Assembly (NCBI GenBank): GCA_900540475.1
Contig: UQGG01000014.1
Coordinates: 72,916-136,915, forward strand
Direction: 5' to 3'
DNA length: 64,000 nt
Source: an uncultured Robinsoniella sp.
GTDB lineage: Bacteria > Bacillota > Clostridia > Lachnospirales > Lachnospiraceae
Position 1 is the first letter of the stretch. Each line of letters starts with the position of its first letter. Below are positions 27,336-34,426 of this stretch, piece after piece. The translations under genes were made by a program, and so were the position numbers. The notes below the pieces were generated by a model. It saw only the letters and a list, made by a program, of their open reading frames with translations, was not told the DNA's origin and ran no database searches.

Positions 27336-28547
27336 TTATAATTTAGAAATCCATTCAGCCATATTTCCTTTGTAGAAGATGTAAGGCTGCCCTGCAAGCA
27401 CCGCTGTTCCGTCACCGTTCTGGTATGCTTCGTATTTTTCTTCCGGATAATCGCGGAATGCTTTCATAGTGAAGGATGATCCAACTTTTCCGTCAAATGA
27501 TTTGTCCAGGGTAGCTAGGGTTGAGGCTGCAGCTACAGCGCCCAGGTGAATAACATCCCAGAGCATCATATAAGGGCAAACATATGCAAAGGCATCTTCG
27601 TCTGCTTTTGTTGGCATAAAGGACTGCATCTCGGATGGAAGACCAAGACCGGTTAACTTGATTTCACTGTTGGCTGATTTTAACGATTGCCCTGCTGCTG
27701 CGATACCTACGGTTGTCGGGGAAATAATGCAGTCTACTTTATTTTCTGCGATAAATGCCTGAGCCTGGGTTGTGGATTCGGTCAGGTCATCATTTCCGTA
27801 TTTTTTGTCTAAGTCCGGGCTTACTTTTCCGGCGTATACAGAGTCTGCCAATTCCGTTTCCATAGCTGCGATCCAACTGTTCTGTACCGGTGTATCAATC
27901 GATGCGGAGAGAACCCCAAGTTTAATTTCATCTCCAGAGTAGTCACCAAGCGCTTTTGTTACCGCAGCTTTCATATCACCTTCTTCCGGATAATCCACGC
28001 CAAGTGTAATTAATACGCCTGCCTGAACCAGGTTAGAACCGATATCCTGGACTTCAGCCTGATTAATATGTGTTACCCGGTATTCCGGATTTGCTTCTGA
28101 GTCAATGGATGTAATGGGAATTCCGGCTTCTTTTGCCTTTTTAAATACTTCATCGTAACCGGTATCACCGTTTGTCGAGATGGTAATAGAAGCAACTTTT
28201 TGTGTAATCAGTTCATCCAGCAGCTGAACCTGTGCGGCTACCGTTGTTTCAGCCGGGCTCTTATAAACTGCATTCTGTCCCTCACCCTTCATGTATTCGT
28301 CAAAACCTTCAAACATCAGATCACCAAAAGAGTTACCCGTGCTTTTGAACATAAATACGTGTGAGCCTTCCAGAGAATCTGAGGAGCCGCCGGAAGTATT
28401 CCCTTCTCCTTTGGCTGACTGTGTATCGGCTGTGCCGCCCGCTTCAGAACCGGTAGTTGTTGGTTTGGTGGAACTGCATCCTGCTAATGAACCAAATACC
28501 ATTGATACGCAAAGTCCAAGTGCTAAAAATCTTCTTACCTTTTTCAT
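27336..28547 (-). CDS. Second rhamnose-type substrate-binding lipoprotein
   Basis: This ~403-aa lipoprotein has a signal peptide and lipobox LAGC (~20-23), a Gly/Ser-rich linker, then a type 1 periplasmic-binding fold. It shares SPTTVGIAAAGQSL, LTGLGLPSEMQSF and the CPYMMLWD(V)I(H)LG region with the binding protein at 25490-26668, so it is a diverged paralogue. AUG 28547 is chosen over 28562 because GGAGG (28556-28560) lies 8 nt upstream of it. It is the last gene of the minus-strand importer operon, 95 bases after the permease. Confidence 0.88.
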   Translation of the reverse strand: MKKVRRFLALGLCVSMVFGSLAGCSSTKPTTTGSEAGGTADTQSAKGEGNTSGGSSDSLEGSHVFMFKSTGNSFGDLMFEGFDEYMKGEGQNAVYKSPAETTVAAQVQLLDELITQKVASITISTNGDTGYDEVFKKAKEAGIPITSIDSEANPEYRVTHINQAEVQDIGSNLVQAGVLITLGVDYPEEGDMKAAVTKALGDYSGDEIKLGVLSASIDTPVQNSWIAAMETELADSVYAGKVSPDLDKKYGNDDLTESTTQAQAFIAENKVDCIISPTTVGIAAAGQSLKSANSEIKLTGLGLPSEMQSFMPTKADEDAFAYVCPYMMLWDVIHLGAVAAASTLATLDKSFDGKVGSSFTMKAFRDYPEEKYEAYQNGDGTAVLAGQPYIFYKGNMAEWISKL

Positions 28548-28642
28548 GTTGTTAGCCTCCAATTTTATTTTATTTTTGTGACTTTATATAAGCAATATCA
28601 GGACGGATTGTCTTGTTATTGTTTATAACACAATGAATATCC

Positions 28643-29905
28643 TTAACCGTTAAAACGCTGTTTTGCTTTTTTGGAATCTTCTTTTAGTTCTGATCTAAGG
28701 GATGCCGATGTCTCTTTGCACTTTGTCTGAACTGCCCCGATCTTTTCTTCATATTTTTTGATTTTTGCCGCCTTTTCTGTTTCACTGAGCTTTTCATCTT
28801 TTTTAATCTGGGCAATGAGGGTTTTCATGGTCTTTACTTCTTCCTGAGCTTTTAAGTTCACCGCTTCAATATTTTTATTATTGGAATAGAGCACCATCAG
28901 CTTCACATTTTCAATCAGCTGTTTGTTTACATTAGGTATGAGTACGGCAATGATCAGGATAAAGCCGGTCAATATTTTACGGGAGTTGGCATCCACACCC
29001 ATTAAGCCCAGGGTATAAATGAGAAAAGCCATGATCAGGGTACCGATTACAGGTCCGTATACTTTACCTTTCCCGCCGTTTGTGGAGACACCGCCAAGCA
29101 CACAGATCGCAATGGCATCCAGTTCATATCCGGTTCCCATAGTGGAACTTACACCGCCGCCCATGCGCCCTACAAAGAAGATGGAAGCAATGCCAGCCAT
29201 CATCCCCATTAATACAAAAACCACCATTTTTGTATGTTCCACACTGATGCCGGAATAGGTGGCTACCGTGGCATTATTTCCGATGATATATAACTTACGC
29301 CCAAAGGACGAACGGTGGAGAACCAGTATAAACAGGAAAGCCATCAGTAAAAACAATAAGAGTGCAACCGGAATTCCTGCAATATTCAGCCATGCAATGT
29401 CCGTATAAAATTTAGGGAAATGTTTTAAAACGTTTACATCCAGTATAATTTTTACAATTCCCCGAAACAGCATGGAGGTGGATATGGTTACAATTACTGC
29501 AGGCATTTTTATGTAAGCGATGAGAAATCCGTTAAATGCACCGCAAACGCCTCCGGCTGCAATTCCAAACAATACACATAAAATCATGGGGATACCGGCA
29601 TCCATGCTCAGACCAGTAACCATTGAGGCAACAATCATAGTTGCTGCAACCGATACATCAATATCACCGAGCATAAGTACAAAGATCATGCCCAATACAA
29701 GGGGGGACAGATCCATACCGGATTGTATAATAGACTGGATGGTGCCGGCGGAAAAGTAGAGTCCCGGTCTGGTTGCCATAAGCACCAGGTTGATTGCAAG
29801 TAAGATATAGACCAGTATCATTTCCCATTTAACTAAAAACCTGGTTAGTTTAAATTTTTCCTTTACTGTCAGATCCCTGGCAGGTGTCTTCATTTCTCCG
29901 TTCAT
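28643..29905 (-). CDS. Sugar ABC importer permease with an unusual charged coiled-coil tail
   Basis: This 420-aa permease has BPD_transp_2 membrane segments over ~25-335 with VLMLGDIDVSVAAT and CVLGGVSTNGGKGK. About 80 additional C-terminal residues (~340-420) are highly charged, Lys/Glu-rich, with a heptad-like pattern (KTLIAQIKKDEKLSETEKAA and on). Related permeases, including both neighbours, end at ~334 residues, so this is an extension on the cytoplasmic side. The AUG overlaps the stop codon of the preceding permease (TAATG at 29905); an internal AUG at 29893 is an alternative. The tail might contact the ATPase or a regulator; this is inference only. Confidence 0.9.
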   Translation of the reverse strand: MNGEMKTPARDLTVKEKFKLTRFLVKWEMILVYILLAINLVLMATRPGLYFSAGTIQSIIQSGMDLSPLVLGMIFVLMLGDIDVSVAATMIVASMVTGLSMDAGIPMILCVLFGIAAGGVCGAFNGFLIAYIKMPAVIVTISTSMLFRGIVKIILDVNVLKHFPKFYTDIAWLNIAGIPVALLLFLLMAFLFILVLHRSSFGRKLYIIGNNATVATYSGISVEHTKMVVFVLMGMMAGIASIFFVGRMGGGVSSTMGTGYELDAIAICVLGGVSTNGGKGKVYGPVIGTLIMAFLIYTLGLMGVDANSRKILTGFILIIAVLIPNVNKQLIENVKLMVLYSNNKNIEAVNLKAQEEVKTMKTLIAQIKKDEKLSETEKAAKIKKYEEKIGAVQTKCKETSASLRSELKEDSKKAKQRFNG

Positions 29906-30909
29906 TAGATCAAAGCACCCCTTTCCTTTAAGATTCGTTTTTCAGAGGAGCGCAGTGTAAATAAATTAATTGCTACCGCAATAATTATGATTGCACCCTG
30001 GATGGCATCTTGCCACACACTGAGTCCTGGGAGTAAACTGATAAAATAAGTAATGACGCTCATCATTAAAAAGCCTATTATTACGCCATCTATCTTACCC
30101 CGTCCGCCGGTAATGCTGACTCCCCCAAGGATACAAATAGCGATTGCCTGCATTTCATAACCTTCGCCCATACCATAATAACAAATGGAATAATTTGCGG
30201 TATAAAGCATTCCGGAAAGTCCTGCAAGTGCGCCGCAGATTGTAAATGCCATAAAGGTAACACGTGCTTCCTTTATACCGGCTACTTTGGCTGATTCCCG
30301 GTTTGTTCCAATGGCATAAATGCGTCTGCCGTAAGAAGAATAGCCCAGAAAAATACCAGCAAGTACAAAGATCACAAGTACAAACCATAAAATATTGTAA
30401 ATGCCCAGAAACTGCCCGGATGCAAATGTCACATAATTTTCTGTGAACTGGTGAGGGAACCACCAGTTTCCTCCGCTGCACAAAAATGCCAGACCCCGGA
30501 AAATATACATTGTTCCAAGTGTGGCGATCATAGGAACCATTTTCAGGTAACCTACAATAAAACCATTAAAAGCGCCGCACAATACACCCACTGCAATACC
30601 CAGTATCACCCACACGAATCCCGGTATATTCTGGTGGCTGTTCATTAGAGAGGAACAGATTACCCCTGCCAGGCTCAAGGTAGATGCCACAGATAAATCG
30701 ATGCCTCCTGTGATAATGACCATCATCATGCCTACTGCAAGCAGCGCATATACGGCATTGTTGCGAAGCATATTCATGATTGAAGTTAAGGAGTACATGG
30801 AAGGCGTGATAAATGCAGCTACGATTAAAAGAACTGCAAAGCCAACTAAAAGCCCAAAGTTCCGGTTGCCTGTAATTTTTTCTGAAAATCTATTTCTATC
30901 TGACCTCAT
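29905..30909 (-). CDS. Sugar ABC importer permease
   Basis: This 334-aa polytopic permease of the BPD_transp_2 family has VIITGGIDLSVASTLSL, a GRRIYAIGTN loop and CILGGVSITGGRGK. It starts 3 bases after the ATPase gene ends, with AGGAGGAG inside the ATPase 3' end, and its stop overlaps the next permease's start, so the three are tightly coupled. It pairs with the 420-aa permease to form the channel. Confidence 0.92.
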   Translation of the reverse strand: MRSDRNRFSEKITGNRNFGLLVGFAVLLIVAAFITPSMYSLTSIMNMLRNNAVYALLAVGMMMVIITGGIDLSVASTLSLAGVICSSLMNSHQNIPGFVWVILGIAVGVLCGAFNGFIVGYLKMVPMIATLGTMYIFRGLAFLCSGGNWWFPHQFTENYVTFASGQFLGIYNILWFVLVIFVLAGIFLGYSSYGRRIYAIGTNRESAKVAGIKEARVTFMAFTICGALAGLSGMLYTANYSICYYGMGEGYEMQAIAICILGGVSITGGRGKIDGVIIGFLMMSVITYFISLLPGLSVWQDAIQGAIIIIAVAINLFTLRSSEKRILKERGALI

Positions 30910-30912
30910 TTC

Positions 30913-32417
30913 TTACTCCTCCTTTCCGTCTTTGTGTTTTAAAGAAGCTTCTAAAATCATTTCCTGAGTGGTTTTGCCGGACTCAAATTGCCCGGTGACA
31001 CGTCCCGATTTCATGACAACGATTCGGTCAGCCATGCCCAGTACTTCCGGCATTTCCGAAGAAACCATAATGATGGCGTATCCATTTGATGCCAGCTCGT
31101 TCATAATTTCATAAATAGAATACTTGGCGCCAACATCAATTCCTTTGGTAGGTTCATCCAGGATTAAAACCTTTAAATCACAGCTCAGTAACTTTGCAAA
31201 AACTACTTTTTGCTGGTTACCGCCGGATAGAGATGAGGGAGGTGCACTGATGTCTTTTGCTTTCAGCTGTATTTTCTGGCAGAGTGCAATGGCATTTTTC
31301 ATTTCTTCGTCTTCCTGAAGGAAAAGTCCCTTTGTAAATCTGCTTATGACGGCTGAGGATACATTTTGGTAAATGGGAAGTTCGTTGACCAGTCCCTGTA
31401 TCTGCCGGTCTTCCGGAAGAAGCCCGATTCCATACTGCAAAGCATCAATGGGAGTTTTGATTTTTACCTCTTTTCCCTCCAGTTTTATGGTACCGGAGTC
31501 CGGTTTCATAATTCCGAAAATGTTCTGGCAGACTTCGGTGCGTCCTGCACCAACAAGGCCTGTCAGTGCCAGTATCTCTCCTTTTTTCACCTGAAAAGAT
31601 ACGTTTTTGAAGTAACCCTCTTTTGAGATATCTTCTATTTCCAGAACTACATCTCCAATTTTTGAAGTTTTTGTAGGATACATCTGGCTTAATTCCCTTC
31701 CGACCATTTCAGCGATCAGTTTCTGGTTGGAGATCTTGTCCACATCCCAGCTGCCTATGTACCTGGAGTCCCGGAAGACCGTAACCCTGCTTGCAAGCCG
31801 GTACATATCTTCAAACTTATGTGTAATAAAGATAATTGAGACACCTTCATCTCTCAGGCGTTCTGCAATCTGGTACAATTGTTCACACTCTGTTCTGGTT
31901 AACGATGCAGTGGGTTCATCCATAATCAGTATGCGTGCATCTCTGGACAGTGCTTTTGCTATTTCTACCAGCTGCTGTCTGGCTACACTGAGAGCGCCCA
32001 TGGGTTTACTTACATCAATTTCATTGCTGAGGGGCTGTATCAGTTCTTTTGCCCGCTGGGTCATCAGCTTCCAGTTATACAGACCGACTTTATTTTTAAT
32101 CTCCTGACCCATAAAAATATTTTCTGTAACCGATAAATCAGGAAAGCAGTGACATGCTGGTAAATAGCAGCGATCCCAAGTTTGGCTGAATCCGCTGTGG
32201 ATCTTAAGGTAATTTTCTCACCCTCCAGTAACATAATGCCGCTGTCCGGTTGATGTACGCCTGTTATAACTTTAATAAATGTAGATTTGCCGGCTCCATT
32301 CTCGCCCATAAGAGCATGTATCTCACCTCTCTTAAGTTGAAAGTGAACACCATTTAATGCCGTTACTCCGCCGAAGGTTTTTACAACGTCTTTCAACTCT
32401 AAGATAAAATCATTCAT
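30913..32417 (-). pseudogene. Sugar ABC importer ATPase (RbsA/RhaT type) broken by a single-base frameshift
   Basis: Two reading frames together make a full-length (~500 aa) double ATPase like the one at 21863. The upstream frame, starting MNDFILELKDVV at 32417 after AAGGGGA, carries Walker A GENGAGKST and runs through IAAIYQHVTAF. It then goes out of frame near 32140-32146 and meets a stop. The downstream frame picks up exactly there as PDLSVTENIFMGQE and continues through both signature and Walker B motifs to the normal end. The simplest reading is loss of one base (CCC to CC on the coding strand). There is no slippery heptamer that would suggest programmed frameshifting. It may be a genuine mutation or an assembly error; the intact downstream genes argue that any decay is recent. 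Confidence 0.85.
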
Positions 32418-32473
32418 CATTATTCCCCTTTCCCTTATTAAATTTTTGTGGTACTGTGTGTTGTGATAAGCAT

Positions 32474-32534
32474 ATACTACCCCGTTTTTTCTCTTTTTCA
32501 ATATCAAAAATTGTTTTTCTGATATCAAAAATTG
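32474..32534 (-). promoter_or_regulatory. AraC-type operator (21-bp-phased direct repeat) and promoter of the second importer
   Basis: A 13-bp exact direct repeat (CAATTTTTGATAT on the minus strand) occurs at 32522-32534 and 32501-32513, starts 21 bp apart. The nearer copy abuts a -35 (TTGAAA, 32496-32501), followed by a 16-bp spacer and -10 TAGTAT (32474-32479). This is the geometry of AraC-family activators bound next to RNA polymerase. The divergent AraC gene at 32659 is the likely binder. Confidence 0.75.
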
Positions 32535-32658
32535 CTATTTTGGGCTATCTTACTATTATTTTAGAAAAATGGGTGGATTTATTATATAGTTTTTAAATGA
32601 ATGTTAAGACATGACAAAAAAAGTTAACAATACAGTTTTTATATGGAGGGACTTCATT

Positions 32659-33513
32659 GTGATATTACCTAAAAGAAATTTACCGGAACAATACTCAAAA
32701 AGAACAAATCAAATTTCCCACCAGACGGAAAGCCTACCATTCTATGTAAAAGAATGTGGTTTCTGCAATGAAAAAAAATTTGTTCTTGGAAATGCAAATA
32801 ACTATTATGATTATATTTTACTATACTCCGTTTCCGGAGTTGTCCGATTTACCAAAAACCAAAGTACCCAGTACATTTACCAGGATAATGTAGTAATCTC
32901 TTCCTGCAATACGCCGCTGACATTCACCCGTGCAAGTAACAACTGGGAATATTTCTATATGATAATCCGGGGTACACATGCAAAACTATATTACAATCTG
33001 GTAAGAAATAAGTCCAGTATTATTCCCACCGACAGACTGAGCAGTATCCTGGATCTGTTTTTAGAAATGCAACAGATAACCTTTAAAAAAGAAGTTTTAG
33101 ACGATATGCAGGCAAGCTTAATTATACATAACATATTTTTTGAATTATATAAGATATCCAACAGCATTTTAGAAACTAAAAAAATAACTCCAGTGCAGGA
33201 GACCGTAGTCAACCTCTCACTGAAGTACATAGCAAATAACTATAAAAATGATCTGGATGTAGATACGATCTGCAACGAGGTAAGCTTCTCAAAATATTAC
33301 TTTTGCAAGCTGTTTAAAGATCATATGGGAATGACCATACATCAGTACGTAAACGAGTACCGGGTGAATAAATCAAAAGAACTGCTGACCTATTCGAAAC
33401 TCTCCATAAATGCAATCGCAAAGTCTGTGGGATTTAAAAGTACGCTGACATACAGCAGATGTTTTGAGCGGTTCACGCATATGACGCCAAGTGAGTATCG
33501 GAAGAATTTTTGA
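32659..33513 (+). CDS. AraC-family transcription regulator
   Basis: This ~284-aa regulator has an N-terminal cupin-like ligand-binding domain (~1-150) and a C-terminal pair of helix-turn-helix motifs (LDVDTICNEVSFSKYYFCKLFK; INAIAKSVGFKSTLTYSRCFER; MTPSEYR). The GUG at 32659 is preferred because GGAGGG ends 8 nt before it; an in-frame AUG at 32611 has no ribosome site. It is divergent from the second importer, with a phased operator in the gap, and so is probably a sugar-responsive activator of that importer. The effector is unknown. Confidence 0.9.
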   Translation: MILPKRNLPEQYSKRTNQISHQTESLPFYVKECGFCNEKKFVLGNANNYYDYILLYSVSGVVRFTKNQSTQYIYQDNVVISSCNTPLTFTRASNNWEYFYMIIRGTHAKLYYNLVRNKSSIIPTDRLSSILDLFLEMQQITFKKEVLDDMQASLIIHNIFFELYKISNSILETKKITPVQETVVNLSLKYIANNYKNDLDVDTICNEVSFSKYYFCKLFKDHMGMTIHQYVNEYRVNKSKELLTYSKLSINAIAKSVGFKSTLTYSRCFERFTHMTPSEYRKNF

Positions 33514-33614
33514 TGATAGAATAATGAGGAATGATGTTGACTTTTTTGTATTACATACAATATGATGCGTATGTTTTACGGTATAAAAATTATAAGAAAT
33601 AGTTTATCTAGATA

Positions 33615-33643
33615 TTGTCAATATGTGGTCAGTGTGATATACT
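33615..33643 (+). promoter_or_regulatory. Toxin mRNA promoter
   Basis: TTGTCA (33615-33620), a 17-bp spacer and TATACT (33638-33643) predict a transcript starting at about 33650 with AAGAGCAACC, giving a ~60-nt 5' untranslated region before the toxin start. Confidence 0.7.
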
Positions 33644-33712
33644 TTTTTATAAGAGCAACCGTGTTACGGGGTGATGTTGACCTTCATTTTACATAGAATG
33701 GAGGTGATGTCT

Positions 33713-33799
33713 ATGAAACATTTCGATTTTAAGGATTTGATGTCTTTTGGAATGTTTTTGATAGGATTACTGACGTTCATTTATATGATCTGTCACTAA
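33713..33799 (+). CDS. Type I toxin: 28-aa holin-like membrane peptide
   Basis: The open reading frame of 28 codons starts at AUG 33713, with GGAGG (33700-33704) at 8 nt. It has a short polar start (MKHFDFKDL) and one hydrophobic span ending FGMFLIGLLTFIYMICH. Size, the FGxFLIxLLTxI core and strong ribosome site match the putative holin-like toxins of Firmicutes type I systems, which insert in the membrane when the antisense RNA is lost. A bidirectional terminator follows and an antisense RNA promoter faces it. In-frame AUGs at 33698 and 33707 are alternative starts. The toxin call rests on resemblance and gene layout, not on a search. Confidence 0.75.
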   Translation: MKHFDFKDLMSFGMFLIGLLTFIYMICH

Positions 33800-33805
33800 T
33801 GGGCA

Positions 33806-33900
33806 TAGAAAAACCACCCTGAAACTTTTGACCAAGATGATGGGTGGTTTTTCTATCCAATTCAATAAGGTCAACCCACCTTGTGGGCGGTTGCTCTTTA
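33806..33900 (-). ncRNA. Predicted antisense antitoxin RNA (~95 nt)
   Basis: A minus-strand promoter, TTGTAA (33931-33936), 17-bp spacer, TATATT (33908-33913), predicts a start at about 33900 and an end in the shared terminator near 33806. The RNA overlaps the 3' untranslated region of the toxin mRNA. Its 5' end contains a CCCAC/GTGGG hairpin. Its first 11 bases match the predicted 5' end of the toxin mRNA (AAGAGCAACCG), as does a following TTGACCTT, because the two 5' regions are inverted repeats in the DNA (33651-33684 against 33867-33898). Confidence 0.7.
33809..33854. terminator. Bidirectional terminator shared by toxin mRNA and antisense RNA
   Basis: AAACCACCC (33811-33819) pairs with GGGTGGTTT (33842-33850). 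T-runs follow on the plus strand and, reading leftward, on the minus strand, so it can end both convergent transcripts. Confidence 0.85.
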
Positions 33901-34015
33901 TATTTTTAATATATCATATAATGATTGGTATTACAATAGTAATTAGGATAAATATAATTAGTAGTGAAATTAAAAGTTACCGTTCACTATGGGTGATGCA
34001 GCAATTATCAATATA

Positions 34016-34060
34016 ATGATAATAGGATTACTGACGTTCATTTATATGATCTGTCACTAA
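34016..34060 (+). pseudogene. Toxin stump in the second, partial toxin-antitoxin copy
   Basis: The last 12 codons and stop of the toxin recur exactly. The 5' half is replaced by unrelated AT-rich sequence, leaving MIIGLLTFIYMICH with no ribosome site. It is not expected to be a working toxin. Confidence 0.75.
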
Positions 34061-34158
34061 TGGGCATAGAAAAACCACCCTGAAACTTTTGACCAAGATG
34101 ATGGGTGGTTTTTCTTACTCTAAATAAGGTCAACCCACCTTGTGAGTGGTTGCTCTTA
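34022..34158. repeat. Second copy of the toxin 3' end, terminator and antitoxin segment
   Basis: Bases 34022-34115 are identical to 33761-33854 (94 bp). The antitoxin 5' segment then follows in slightly diverged form to 34158. A minus-strand TTGTAA (34181-34186) is present, but its -10 is weaker than in the first copy. The segment between the copies (33901-34021) is unique and AT-rich. Confidence 0.9.
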
Positions 34159-34325
34159 AACTAACATATTTTGAAGCATATTACAAGTGTATTTTTAACT
34201 AATAGTTTAATAGATATAAGTGTATTAGATTGTTATCTAAAAAGCAATTGCAATATATATACATCAGTCTTATGGCAGTTCAACATCAATATAAAACATA
34301 AAAATATATAAAAAGTAAAGTATAA

Positions 34326-34426
34326 GTTGAAAGAAAATAATAGAAAGGAAGCCACGGCATGATTCTTTCAACCAGTTTCAAAGTGGCGGTATTGCAGGCA
34401 AAGCTGTAATACACATAGGTATTAAT
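34326..34426 (+). promoter_or_regulatory. Candidate structured leader of the aldo/keto reductase gene, copy A
   Basis: Stem P1 pairs 34326-34335 with 34363-34372 (10 bp). GCCAC at 34351-34355, inside the P1 loop, can pair with GTGGC at 34383-34387 just after P1, giving a pseudoknot. Hairpin P2 pairs 34389-34396 with 34405-34412. P2 ends 14 nt before the gene's AUG, and the AGG of the weak ribosome site lies in that gap. A 16-codon ORF (MILSTSFKVAVLQAKL, 34359-34409) with AAAGGA 9 nt upstream overlaps the structure. The same arrangement recurs at 53937-54045 upstream of GH42, with base changes that keep the pairings. Confidence 0.55.

Noticed and set aside
32135..32150. Programmed ribosomal frameshifting in the ATPase gene
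   Set aside because: No X-XXY-YYZ slippery heptamer and no following structure at the junction, and the intact paralogue at 21863 needs no shift; a one-base deletion or sequence error is simpler.
32611..32658. AUG 32611 as the start of the AraC regulator
   Set aside because: No Shine-Dalgarno sequence before it, whereas GUG 32659 has GGAGGG at ideal distance; the extra 16 residues do not look like part of the domain.
34326..34426. Known riboswitch (T-box, c-di-GMP, fluoride, preQ1, guanidine, pistol-type ribozyme)
   Set aside because: I compared the layout and conserved bases from memory. The signature sequences of these classes are absent, and the long P1 loop holding the pseudoknot strand does not match; a database search could still overturn this.
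33901..34426. Insertion sequence or integration site around the duplicated toxin segment
   Set aside because: No transposase, no terminal inverted repeats and no target-site duplication; the repeat is fully explained by the toxin-antitoxin locus.
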